Counted from the stretch's first letter, positions 10,424-22,323 are shown. The stretch: DNA of 64,000 nt from Lamellibrachia satsuma (GCA_033239005.1 BSQZ01000037.1:6550001-6614000), one strand, 5' to 3'. The notes: generated by a model not told the origin, from the sequence alone. Numbers and translations are program-made.

Positions 10424-13400
10424 GTACATTTCATTGTATAATGATAATAACTTTTATTTATATAGTGCCGTTTATCCGGATATAAATTATAATACTAATA
10501 TTCGTAAATCAATAGACATTTTTAGTGTTTTGCTCCCAACGTATATCAATACTTAACGTATAAGTTAACTTATCTCACACGTAGCCGTAATGGAGTTTCA
10601 GCAATAAGTTTGAAGCAGTGAACTTCCCCATTAAGCACTAATATAATGTGGTGTGACCTGAAATGGGAAGTGAGAGGTTGATCAAAAAGATTGGTGGGAG
10701 GTGGGAGGTTGGCCCCAAATAACAGGTGGGACTGAAGTTGAGACCCCTCTAGTGTATTTTGCCGCCTCCACCATGCGATGCATTTGACACATTCAAATGC
10801 TCAACATTCAAATGCGCATTCAAATACATTTGTATTTGTTAACAAGCCTGGTCACAATGACTACGTATGCAGCACTAGTTTCCCAGCGACTTGTATGCAG
10901 GCGATTTATCATTAGATGAATTGCCTTGTCAGTCTTTCCAGACAGCCTAGTCACTTATTTAATAGCAGCGTTAATGGTACAGTGCACTCTATTCCTTCCC
11001 GCAGCTGCTGATGTTCATCCCCTGCTGGTTGCGACGTACGCAACCATTTTGAAAGTTCCAGTAGATCATTCAACGACGCCTCCAATACATGGCCAACCTC
11101 TAACGCTCTTCTCTTGTATGTAGATAATATGCATTTTGTTTGATTCTTAAGAAGATCGAATACTGATTGTTGATAAAGGTTAATAATTGTATTAATTGTA
11201 AACATTGTGGTTCACCAACAGTAGGTGTATGTTTCCTGCTAGGTTGAGTAAAGGCAACACTCACCAACATCAACCAGAACTATACTTAACTACCGATGAA
11301 TCGAAGCGTACGTAACAATTTTGGGTGATATCGTACCCAATAGTTCTTCGTAAATACTTATGTCAGCATTTTCCTAACTGCTGATTATTTCAAAATATTA
11401 TATTTTATAACAACTTAATATCCTCAGGCTTTTTCATAACTAAGGATTAGCTGTTCTGGAATCAGCTTATTTACTCTCCTCTTTATTAATTCCAGTTTAC
11501 CCATGTTACGTTATGGCTCCTGGCCTTATATGCAATATTCTATACGAAGCCTAAATATTGTGATATACTGAGGTATAATGTAACTCTTGTTTGATGATGT
11601 ATGCTATATTTATCTTAAACAACCCAATAATTTTAATTACGCTTTGATACCAGAATCCCACAATACTATTTAAATATTCCTAAAATATAAGAATACAATA
11701 TTTACGAGTTACACCTTGTCTACGTACTTTATCTATTAAAAAATATAAGCGATTTGCTAAATATGACCTACTTTTTAGGAACCCATGTTGAGGTAGAACT
11801 AAACATGTATGTTTAACTAGTCAATCTAGCATAACTATAGTTTTTAATTAGAGTTTATGATAATTTACAAGTCATTGATGGCAAACTCGCTGGTCTGTAT
11901 TTTCTGATTTTTTTCTCGAACCCTTTTAAATATTCGCAAGGAGCTGGTCCGTCTTCCAGTGATAAGTTCAACGTAAGCAATGTTTTCTGTACTCCGATAC
12001 ACCTCGTGTTTCCAAGTATGTTCAAGTGTATGTTACATTGTCATAGCACGATAGATAAAAATACGTCTGAATTAACAACCGAACTGGCTTGCGCACGCAC
12101 CATGCAACATATATAAAGCTCCGTTCGATGCTGTGTCAACCGTGAATCAGGACATTGCAACATTTATTATAAATTGAACTAAGCGAACCTATCCACCAAC
12201 AAGGTCTTATTGTTTCGCGGCTGCAGTATATTAATTAAATATTAGATCCGGCTACGACGTTGTCACTTAGGATAGAAAGGATGTCACGTTGCTTATATTA
12301 ATACAGTTGTAATATATGCCTTGTTATTTACTTTGTGTTATAAAAATTAAACAAATAAAACATGTAAAGACTATTTTTCGCTCAGATCGCGTGCCATAGA
12401 GGTTACGACATATGGCTGGTCTTCGCCAAAATCTTTTCATTTCAGGTAGTCCTATGGTGCTGATACACGATGTAGGTCTAGTTAATGAAGACATGGTGAT
12501 CAGCGCTTTTGCAAGTGTTTTGTTGATGTTGTCCGGACAAATCTTATTTAGTAGAGCGTGGAATCGTGAGATGACTATCGAATACGTAAGTCTTTCATCA
12601 GATGCGTGAGAGTTGAGATTTATGCAGTGCCAAAGTGTACATGCTGACACAGCAATATGGTTGCAACGCTTCAACGGACACCACGGGTATACATTGATCA
12701 CGCTGTAGAAAACAGTCGTTAAGATTTACGTGGTTATCCATGTTCAGTCAAATGCCTTGTTTCTTGATTTATAGGTTACATCGGTTGTTTTTATGATTCT
12801 CCTCGCGTATTATTGGAACATTTCATACAGATGAATGACCTCAACCCAGAGAAATGCATGGAGGTTTGTGCAAGAAAAGGTAAGTGCAGTGATTATTTTT
12901 CGTTTCCGTGGTTACAAAGAAATTCGTAGGCAGTTATCTGTGTAATGTCGTACAGCAGTTTGCTACAATAGTTGCTAAGGTAATCTCGATTGGTCAGACT
13001 ACCTGACCAATGTCGGTGCACCTCGAACGGGATGAACTGAGCCGGTGAGCGACTTGACCTGCCTGCCCTCGTAGTTCATTCAACAGGCAGTAGCGAGAGA
13101 GAAAACGGCTGTGAAAATGGCAGCGTAATCGATGATCATCAGGTCGAAACTTACTAGCTTTTTGTTACCTACGTGCCGGAAAAGAACAAAAGATTTATAA
13201 GTTTATTTGACCACGTGTGCATAAATTGTTGTTGTAGTTTACATCAATTTAAAGTTGCACGTGCGTCCGTCCGAGCGTGCGTGCGTGCGTGCGTGCGTGC
13301 GTGTTAGATCAAATATGTAACTGTGGTTGCAGGATATTCGCTGGCAGGTGTGGAGAATAGGCACGAGTGCTGGTGTGGATCAGTGGTACGAAGTCTACAT

Positions 13401-16400
13401 GTACTGACGACGTGTAAAAAAGTAGTTTAATGTGAAAAAATAAAGATCTTATGATATCTTTATTTTGTTCTGTAGGAAAATATTACCAATTTACACACGA
13501 ATCAGTTACTGTGAATTTGTTTCGGTCTGATGTATAGTGACGTACACAGCTGAGCGAACTGGGGTATGCAGTGAATACAAATGCCCAGGCTTTGTAACAT
13601 GGTCTAAAGTCCAGTTATCTTGAAGGAGTGTCTATTATGCATAGTAGTGCGTAGCAGCCCTTATACACATCCAAACAACATGGACGAAACTGCATGACTT
13701 AGGGGTGTACCAACATGACTTAGGGGTGTACCAACATGACTTAGGGGTGTACTAACATGCGTGGGCGGCGCTTGACAATATATTAATAATTGGCATTTAG
13801 GCACATATTTATCGTATAATCTTACGACCATGGCGAATATACAATTGTATCACCAAATATCGAACTGTCTTGACCTACCGATTGTGTCGGGATAATTTCA
13901 GGTCGGTCGTCGCCTTCCATTGCTGCAGACAGCCTCCGTGGTCACATCTACTTGAGTGATCAAGGCAGCCACACAATAAGTCGGGCTGCACTTGACGGTT
14001 TCAATCCCGAAGTTATAGTCGACGCAGGCAAGTATTTACGTTAACACCATTTTCAGTCCAAAATTGATTGGGTAAGGGTGGGTCCATATGTTTGCCCATG
14101 CAGGCTCTACCAATGGAGACTTGGAAGAGAAAATTGTTTGTAGCTGGTGGTCTGTGGTAGATTTTGTAATAGGAACTGGTTAGATTGTTGCGATGTTTTC
14201 TTGCCATTGATGGGTAGGCATGGGGCTTGATCGCTGCGATTGTATGAGGATAATAGTTGGACTTGTACAGCAAGGTAAGGAATAGTGAATCATCGCGATG
14301 AACGGGACTTGACGAGATGTGTTGCGAGAGTTGAGTTATGAGCTTAACCTTGACGTGTGGGCTTGAACTTGAGGAATAGGCTTCAAGTTGACTTATGGGC
14401 TTCACCTTGCGTTATGGGTTTCACTTTCAGTTATGAAGCTTCAACTTCAGTTATAGGATTTACCTTAGGAGCAGTTAATCTGAAAGAGCAATTCATTGGG
14501 ACATTGATAATTCGATTTATGTAAAATAAATTCATAAGAACAATTCATAAAGTAGTTTGTTTCGCAATAGAATGCTAAGATATATCGTGTTGTCATCCAA
14601 TGGAAAGTCACGATGGAAAGGATCGTTTATTATGCGTCTCTTATTAATAGTATTTGGAAATGGACTGACTGTTGATACTGTGACCGGCAAAATCTACTTC
14701 ACAAACAACGCCACCGTTGAAGTGGTCAACACGGACGGCACGGAGAGGGCCACAGTCATCGAACATTCTAGTGGAGCGAGAACGTACGGCGTTGCCGTAG
14801 ATATCTCATGCAGGTAGATAACCTGCGTTATTTAGTGACGTACACCATTCGTAATGAGCAAATATTGTTGCTGGTAATACGTTGTTGCAAATCTAGAAGG
14901 ACATTTAATTAGGTGCAAGAATATTAATAAAAACTAGTCTTCAAGTTATTAATGTATACCCTACAAAGTGGCTTAACTACACTTAGAATATAATTGATGA
15001 TGCAGTCAAGCACCATCGGGACTGGACCGAGTTGCTATAAATATCGAGTTGGTCTCAACAATGAATCGGGCCATCATGGGTAGTGGGAATTTTCCCATTT
15101 GTCCATGGGGTGAATTGAACTACCCAACATATGTACATTGTAATATAGGCGTGTGTTTATAAGCATAAGCTATGCATGTGCACCTGTGTCGTAACATCAC
15201 ACAAAATATCACTATCAGTTCATGTCGTCCATAATAGGGGTCTGCACTTTGATGCTCCGGAAACGCTTTGGTGTCTGCCTCCACGTGAAATGTTTGCCGG
15301 TAGATGGAATCGTTCACCTCATCACTGGCAAACGCCGTTATGACTTCATCCCTTTGAAGTGCCATCCACATAATTATCATACTCCTCATCGCCATCCACA
15401 TTGCCAATTATTTGGTTGGAATCGTTACCTTTATCCCCGAGCATTTCAAACGTGGGCATATCGTCATCCATGTTTATGCGATCCTTTCGTGGGCTGGAAC
15501 TGCACCCATTGCTAATTCAGTTAGATAAATTCTAGAAAATTCAGTATGCCGTTACTGTTGTTAAATAAACAACTTAAGACCCGTATACACGAGCGATGTT
15601 TGCCCCTATTGGTCGGGCGACGTATTATCGCATGACAAAAAGCAGGTACTTTTTTGTGTGCGTTTGCGGCGTCTCTAAACACTGCGAATGCAACATTTTA
15701 CTCTCTTTCCAATCCCGACTTGAATGTTCACGACTAATCCAGCACCTCACAGCCGTCACGGTCGCTGATTCTCCATTGCGTCAAGCTGTCAGCGGACAGC
15801 GGACATATGCAAGTGGAAAGTCTGTGTTCAGTTTGTTACCACAACGGTTTCGATTGCATTTTATCCTACTACGGGAGTAGGGATTTTGCAGAGGCGATTT
15901 AACCATATATGCTTGTCCTGAGTGGTACACACCTGTAAGACTGGCAGCCGAAATCCGTAAGACAGCAAACGAACCCGTATGACTAACTACGTTCGCTCGT
16001 TTGCTGCGCATACTCAAAACAAATACAGTGTTGGATCTCGCGAGACTTTGGCGCTGCTAACAGTGCACAAAGAAAATATCTTCGGACGTGTATAAACTGA
16101 TTGCCAGGAAGAATTGTGAATTTATACTCGTTCGAGTAATTTCCCCTGTATAGAAAACATAGGTTTAAGCAACCGAATTTATACATTTATGCTATCGCTA
16201 ATTCTTGTTTTATCAGAGCATTGGTAAAACTAATTCCAATTGGTGCTAATTGATTAATGTGTGCACGCCACATTTGGATCGTAACATAGTTATAACTATT
16301 AATGTTATAGATTGCTGTTCCATACTACACAACGCCCAGCTGGTGTCCACATGTCCCGCCTCGACGGAACGGCAGCTGTGAAGATTGTGTCGGCAGATCT

Positions 16401-19400
16401 TCAGTCGCCATGGGGAGTGGCCATTGACTACAACGGTAGACATATTTGTTGGGCGGATTCCGGTAAACACATTTTCTGTGCTCTCTGTCTGTCTTTCTGT
16501 TTCCAAATTTCTCACCATCTCCACGAAGTTGTTCGTTTCTCAGCCGCCATGGCTACATTGATGTCTCTCTAACTGAATGCTTACCTTACTTTCCTTTTCT
16601 CTACTTTATCGTAAAAATGTGTTCGTAAATTACATTATTACCTAAATTGCTGCAACTGCAAACGTCAGTTTATTCATAACTTATTTCGCGCTTCCCACAT
16701 CCTTGCCTTGATAATATATATCCTCCGACAATAACCCATATTATTTTACTTTTCAATCGCCATGTTTTATTATCGCATTTCGTACACTCGTACACACACT
16801 TTTTTAACTACCTAAATTATTATTCTGGTGGACCTATTTCCTTCTGTGATATGTGCTACTCCAATTTGAAAGTCACTTCATTGTGTGACAGAGAAGAAAG
16901 CAGTCAAGTGCTCAGATTACGAAGGAAGTAATCCTCGCCTGGAGTACAGCACTACTGGCAGCGTCCGTTACATCGACATTGAGGATGAGACTCTGTACTA
17001 CGCGCAAGACAACCCAAACAGGTAATCTGTTTAGAGCTCAACCCTATATTACGCCCGTCCGCCGATAGTTTGTCGAAAGGTTAATAACAAAATATGTTTG
17101 GTTTCTAGGAAATAAGGACCCTAGAATTAAATCAGACAGTAAAGTTTTCTGGTCGGCGATATGTTCAGTAGTTTAATATTATTATCGTCATTTGGTCAAT
17201 CAAGTATATTTACCGGTTGAAACACCCGCCCTCACGCAGTTACATTCTTTGGTTTGCTACATGTGTAACAACTGAACATTTTTTTTTATAAATTACTTCC
17301 ATTCGTTGCAGTGTCTACACGTGCCGATCGGACTGGGCAAACTGTCGTGTCCTTGATGTCGGGGCGGGCAGAAAGACGGGCATTGCGGTGTGGCGGGACA
17401 AGGACAAGGTGTTCAGAGGTATGTTGATATTTGAGGACTGCCCTTCTCACAATGTAATTGCGTTCACTTAATCTTCTTTGTTCTTTTTGTTAGCATTGTA
17501 TAAGCAACGAATTTGGGAGGTTGGGTTAATGAGGTATATTTTAATATTATAAATCGATTAATATTGATTAACAATTTCGATTTCGATTAATATTGTAGAC
17601 CATTTATATTCTAACCATACTCATCCTAATTATGAATCTAGGATTATTATCATATATGCAGCTGATTATTTTGGAATATTTAAGTTAATATATGATACAC
17701 CTCCTAGGCAAAAATCAATATGCAATCAAGTACGCCAATTAAAAATGGCATTTTAACATTTAGGAATCTATCGGCTAAGGCTGATTATCCACTACCGATG
17801 CGAATGAAGCATTTGACAACTTTAAAGTTAATAAATAAATCAATTTACGAGATATATTGTCCAATAAAGACAATCAGAGGTACTAGAACATATCTTAAAC
17901 CAAAACCTTGGGTTACCTATGGTATATTAACGTCATAAATACATAGATCAAAAGTACATCGAAAGAAGCTAAATAAACCAGAGTCCAGAGACAGGTGGTG
18001 CACATAGTTGGTAGTACTTTAGAGTCTTCAACAATATTAAAAGGGCAGCAAAAACTAAATGTCATACAGAAATGCTACATCAACGTTAGCGCAGCATCAA
18101 AGAAATATGGGCTGCATTGGGACAGGTAAAACATAAAAAAAATCGAGTTCATATCGCATTGCAGAAGATTTTAATAACGTTTGTGTTGAAAAAGATAAAT
18201 CAGTAGACGGATCAGTATCTTCTTCTATAGACCAATTTCACATACACCTCCGAAGAAACTATGCTGTCAATTTCGTCATGCAACCTACATATGTAAATGA
18301 AATTAAAAGAGTATTGCAAACCTAAATACGAAATGCAGTGAAGATTTCGACAGTTTATATTATACACAATTAGTGCAAGAGACCACACACGAAGTAACCA
18401 TCCCACGTGAGCATGTAATAAAATAATCCTTCGTTACAGGCATTGTTCCTGTTAACATAAAAAGTGCAAAATAATTCCACTTTTTAAATCAAGAAATAAC
18501 AAAATCTTTAATAACGATAAACCCATAAGTATTCTACCTGCCATCCCTAAGTAATGGGGGATGTGTGCAGCAGATTAGTAGTGGTTTTAGAAAATGTAAT
18601 ATTCTACATAAACATCAATACGGGTTTCACTCAAAACAGTCCACGAAGGCATTTGATACAATTAATCACAACGTTTTGTTGTAAAAGTTCAATCACTCTG
18701 GAATAAGAGAAACACGCAATAAATGGTTTTCCAGTTATCTATCTAACAGTTATCTATCTAACCGCAAACAATATATTGAGATAAACAAAAGAAAATTGTC
18801 GTTGAACAGTAAAACAAATGGAATACCTCATGGATCAACATTAGGACCAGTTATCTTTCTAATTTATATCAATGATATAATAAACTCTACGTCTCTTTCG
18901 ATGATGACACAACCGTTTACCAATCAGGTTCACATATTGATGTTTAAATTAATAATGTGAATCACGATTAAAACAATTGAACGATTGGATATGTGCAAAT
19001 AAATTATTTATAAATGTTAAATAGATAAAGTGTAAAAAACAATATTAAAATAAACAATGAAATTAATAACCAAGTTGGCAGGAAGAACAAAGAAGAATCT
19101 GTGAAATTTCTAGGACTACATTTCGACACACATTTAAAATGTAAAGAACATTTCGAACAGTTCGAAAATATCTAGAGCAATTTTTGCAATTAATAAAGTG
19201 AAAAATATCATACCACACAAAGCATTAAAATCACTGTAATATAGTCTAATCCATAGTCATATAACTTACGGCGTACAAACATGGGGCAATGGAAACACTA
19301 TAAGTAAGTATTAACAATAATGGATACAGGAATTACGCTGACCCCATATTTAATTCTTAAAACATACTTATAATAGCAGATGTATATAAGTTAGATGGCT

Positions 19401-20663
19401 CACTATTTATGCATGATTTTCACCATACCCTATTACCTTTTACTAATTATACATCCTAAAAAGAATTTGGATTGCAACAGAACAAACATCCTCAATTCGT
19501 TGCCACATGAGTTGATTAGTGATAATTCGTTTCAATGAGGTTACAGGAAGATGGCAACGAACCATGTGACCATGCAGTATAACACACTGAGATTATGTAT
19601 ATTGTAATAATTTTTATTTTATGTACTGCTATTCTGTTAAATAAAACTACTACTGCTGCTACCGCTACCGCTACCGATCCCGATACCGCTACTGGTACCG
19701 ATACCGCTACTGAAACCGACACCGACACCGACACCGACACCGCGACCGCTACCGCTACCGCTACCGCTACCGATTCCGATACCGCTACAGCTACCGATTC
19801 CGATACCGATAATAATACATATACTAGTACACTCTATGTATGTCGGGTTTGCAACTCACATTAACTGTAATTTAGTCGTATTTACAACACACACGAATGC
19901 TCTGAAACTGCTGCACTGCGCGTGCGCACTCTTTGTTGCGTCCCTGTTATTCCCTGGGTGGCGCTAGTGATAAGCAGCCACTAGAACACATGTCAGTTCC
20001 AGCTCTCTGACGTAATATCCCGTCACGTAATGTAAAACATAGTGATGTTACTTTCTCTTGAGAAATATGCCAACTATAGACGACGTGTCAGGAATAAGGT
20101 TTCATTTCCAACGTTAGCTGAGAGGTGTCTTGCTTTTTAAAAATATCAATGTCGACCTTTTATTATCTAAGCCTAGTTGTGTTGTAGCGACACCTCATCT
20201 CACGGCTACTCCAGCTGTCAACAAGGAGCTACTGATGCGCCTCAACGATGCCGACAACGCGACATGTCTGGATCTGGCACACACCGACCATTACACATTT
20301 GAAACAAGTTCCAGGGTTTGGTTCCCACAACCGCAACATAACTGCTGGTTACCGGGGCTTGTCATAAAGGCGTGTCTACCAAACAAAGGCAAGACGCCTG
20401 TCACGATCAAAATCACTGGACATCGACTAGTCTGTTCAGAGTCACACTTCAGGGTAATGGTCAGACAACATGCATTGCCTGATTGTGTAGTCGCTGGAAA
20501 GTATGATCTTTGCAAGCTGAGTGTGCAAGCTGAATCTGACCCTGAAGGTCTGACCACGTGTGCAGCGACTTGCGTATGTGAAGGTGACGACTGCAGTCAC
20601 GTGACCATTCAAATTCCGAGAAAGCACGAAGACTGGAAGATTTGTGAAATCAGCATCGAATAA
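10330..20663 (+). CDS. Gene A: secreted YWTD-propeller protein with a broken WSC domain (multi-exon)
   Basis: Upstream paralogue of gene B. Exons: 10330-10423, 11005-11115, 12775-12879, (broken 13333-13390), 13902-14027, 14651-14813, 16311-16462, 16892-17021, 17312-17418, 20188-20663. All junctions carry AG acceptors and GT donors except a GC donor after 14027. Exon 4 lost its 3' two thirds and its donor. Because the flanking introns are all phase 1, omitting exon 4 gives an open frame of 487 residues; omitting exons 3 and 4 gives 452 residues with an uninterrupted propeller. The other exons are open and keep compatible phases. It is either a domain-loss paralogue or an early pseudogene. Start: ATG of a clear signal peptide. 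Substrate or ligand unknown. Confidence 0.7.
11005..11115 (+). CDS. Gene A exon 2: first propeller strands
   Basis: Phase 1 to phase 1, acceptor TTCCCGCAG. Encodes ADVHPLLVATYATILKVPVD, the usual opening of a YWTD propeller (LLVAT..-I-K-V-D). The last exon base is T where gene B has G, weakening the donor (CTT|GTATGT versus CTG|GTATGT) and changing Gly to Cys at the junction. Confidence 0.8.
12775..12879 (+). CDS. Gene A exon 3: N-terminal half of WSC domain
   Basis: Acceptor TTTATAG, donor AAG|GTAAGT, phase 1 to 1. Encodes GYIGCFYDSPR, then MNDLNPEKCMEVCARK, the typical first half of WSC (GC-Y-D, then C-x3-C). It is one codon longer than the gene B exon. Confidence 0.78.
13266..13303. repeat. 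(GTGC)n short tetranucleotide tract in intron 3
   Basis: Several GTGC units just upstream of exon 4. Unit B keeps only a couple of units at 39905-39927. Confidence 0.9.
13333..13430 (+). pseudogene. Gene A exon 4: truncated WSC second half
   Basis: Opens like gene B exon 4 (GYSLAGVENRHECWCGSVV) but after 13390 the sequence jumps to what is intron 4 sequence in unit B (from 41022). The remainder of the WSC domain and the donor are missing. Reading through gives a stop at 13428-13430, and AATAAA lies at 13439-13444. In unit B the deleted segment corresponds to about 40014-41021 (1,008 bases), with a shared CG at the joint. Confidence 0.85.
13693..13756. repeat. 21-bp minisatellite, 3 copies, unit A intron
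   Basis: Unit CATGACTTAGGGGTGTACCA plus A. Unit B has eight copies at 41381-41549, so copy number changed after duplication. Confidence 0.92.
13902..14027 (+). CDS. Gene A exon 5: LDLR class B repeat
   Basis: Acceptor AATTTCAG. Encodes HIYLSDQGSHTISRAALDG then FNPEVIVDA, a YWTD-repeat with LSDQ in place of WTD. The donor is GCAG|GCAAGT, a GC-AG intron with otherwise perfect consensus, conserved in gene B. The phase-1 end agrees with exon 6, which rules out the alternative GT three bases further on. Confidence 0.82.
14333..14460. repeat. Degenerate ~20-bp repeats in intron 5, unit A
   Basis: Repeated GTTATGGGCTTCAACTTGA-like units with substitutions. The same array is in unit B at 42118-42248. 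Confidence 0.6.
14651..14813 (+). CDS. Gene A exon 6: LDLR class B repeat
   Basis: Acceptor TTATTAATAG, donor CAG|GTAGAT, phase 1 to 2. Encodes GNGLTVDTVTGKIYFTNN, then VEVVNTDGTERATVIE and YGVAVD, a standard YWTD blade with YFTN as the YWTD box. Confidence 0.85.
16311..16462 (+). CDS. Gene A exon 7: LDLR class B repeat
   Basis: Acceptor TTATAG, donor CCG|GTAAAC, phase 2 to 1. Encodes LLFHTTQ, then MSRLDGTAAVKIVS, then SPWGVAIDYN and ICWADS: another blade, with ICWAD as the box. Confidence 0.85.
16892..17021 (+). CDS. Gene A exon 8: propeller blade
   Basis: Acceptor GTGACAG, donor CAG|GTAATC, phase 1 to 2. Encodes KCSDYEGSNPRLEYS, then VRYIDIEDETLYYAQDNPN, with YYAQD in the YWTD position. 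One residue differs from gene B (first codon, Glu versus Asp, plus Lys versus Glu next to it at most). Confidence 0.82.
17312..17418 (+). CDS. Gene A exon 9: propeller blade
   Basis: Acceptor TTGCAG, donor GAG|GTATGT, phase 2 to 1. Encodes VYTCRSDWANCRVLDVG, then TGIAVWRDKDKVF, a blade with paired cysteines. Confidence 0.82.
17600..19650 (+). mobile_element. LINE relic in intron 9, unit A (near-complete 3' half)
   Basis: In successive + frames: endonuclease tail and linker (CPIKTIRGTRTYLKPKPWVT), KKLNKPESR, RT pieces (QYGFHSKQSTKAFDTINHN, WFSSYLSN, GSTLGPVIFLIYINDI), VKFLGLHFDTHLK, and a C-terminus ILNSLPHELISDNSFQ near 19480-19537. Many stops and frameshifts. The 3' end runs into a hexanucleotide tract. 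The unit B version is truncated and its 3' end is inverted. Confidence 0.82.
19652..19812. repeat. (ACCGCT/ACCGAT)n hexanucleotide tract, unit A
   Basis: About 160 bases at the 3' end of the intron 9 LINE relic; probably its tail repeat. Unit B has only a short inverted remnant near 47445-47465. Confidence 0.88.
20188..20663 (+). CDS. Gene A exon 10: C-terminal cysteine-rich domain and stop
   Basis: Acceptor GTGTTGTAG, phase 1 entry, TAA at 20661-20663. Encodes 158 residues with about 11 cysteines, beginning ATPHLTATPAVNKELLMRLN and containing NATCLDL and TCAATCVCEGDDC. The N-terminal motif resembles the start of galactose-binding-like extracellular domains, but assignment is tentative. No membrane segment follows, so the protein should be secreted. 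It differs from gene B at about 14 residues. Confidence 0.82.
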
Positions 20664-20729
20664 TTGCCTGTTGCTAGACCCAAAACAATAATCTAAATTG
20701 GCTTCTTGCAATACTTCAGTTATGATATA

Positions 20730-21435
20730 TTGCAACTTTCTACCAATATGAGCTTAAATTGTTGAACATTGGTAACCGTTGTTATACGAGTTAGCATCTT
20801 TAGCACTACCGATATGAGCGCAAACTAAGGCGCATTTATAACCGTCGTGTTGTGAGTTAATAACATTAGTAGGATATTCCCGTATAAACACAAAAGGTGG
20901 CACCCTTGTAACTGTTGTGTTGCTAGCATCAGTAGTAGGAACTATTGATATGACCACAAAATGCGGCGCATTTTCTAACTGTTGTGTTATGAGCTAGCAT
21001 AATTAGTAGGATCTATTGATATGAGCGCAAACTGTGGCACATTTGTAACCGTTTTGAGTTGGCATCATTCGTAATGTAGCACATTTGTAACCGTTGTGTT
21101 GTGAGTTAACACCATTATTAGGATTTACAGATCCGATCGCAAACTGTGCACTCTTGCAACCGTTGTGCTGTGAATTAATATCATTAATAGGATATATCGA
21201 AATGAGCACAAACTATTGCCTAGTTGTAGCCGTTGTGTTGTGAATATATATAATTAATAGGATATATTGATATGAGCACTGACTGTGGCACAGTTGTAGT
21301 CGTTATGTTGTGAATTACAATCACTAATAGGATATGCTGTTACGTGCAGAAATGGTGACACATTTGTAACTGTTATATTGTGAGTTAACATCAATAATAG
21401 GATCTACCGATATGAACACAAACTGTGGCACATTT
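20730..21435 (-). repeat. 70-bp satellite block, unit A (orientation 2)
   Basis: Monomers of 70 bases starting AATAGGATATATTGATATGA and continuing GCAC..ACTGTGGCACA..TTGTAACCGTTGTGTTGTGA. They are the reverse complement of the block at 7078-7620. The last three monomers before the GA tract are exactly in register. Confidence 0.85.
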
Positions 21436-21437
21436 GC

Positions 21438-21727
<290 letters not shown>

Positions 21728-21997
21728 TGCACATTTGTAAATGTTATCTTACGCATAAATATTATTGAGGATCTACTGATATAAGCTCAATGTGTGGATG
21801 ATTTGTTACTGTTGTTTTGTGTGGTAATATAATTAGTAGTACAACCTGAAATGAGTGCAAAATGTGACACCTTTATAACAGTGGTTTCGTCTCTGAATAT
21901 CATCCACTAGTAGATGTACTGAAATGAATAAAAAGTGTGGAATATTTGAAACTGTTGCTTTGTGGGTTGTTTCGTTCCTTTGTATACCTGAAGTCCG

Positions 21998-22049
<52 letters not shown>

Positions 22050-22323
22050 GAGAGAGAGAGGGGCACATTTGTAAATGTTATCTTACGCATAAATATTATT
22101 GAGGATCTACTGATATTAGCACAATGTGTGGATGATTTGTTATTGTTGTTTTGTTTGCTAATATAATTAGTAGTACAACCTGAAATGAGTGCAAAATGTG
22201 ACACCTTTATAACAATGGTTTCGTCTCTGAATATCATCCACTAGTAGATGTACTGAAATGAATAAAAAGTGTGGAACATTTGAAACTGTTGCTTTGTGGG
22301 TTGTTTCTTTCCTTTGTATCCCT
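21728..22323 (-). repeat. Satellite remnants and second (GA)n tract, unit A
   Basis: Two copies of a ~210-bp segment (GTAAATGTTATCTTACGCATAA..., GAAACTGTTGCTTTGTGGGTTG) at about 21735-21995 and 22070-22320, separated by a GA tract at 22002-22060. It is a local duplication that unit B (48845-49108) has in single copy. Confidence 0.8.

Noticed and set aside
10293..10556. Open frame from ATG at 10293 in the frame next to the signal peptide
   Set aside because: It reads through the exon 1 donor into intron and is not phase-compatible with exon 2; the ATG at 10330 gives a clear signal peptide and the correct phase.
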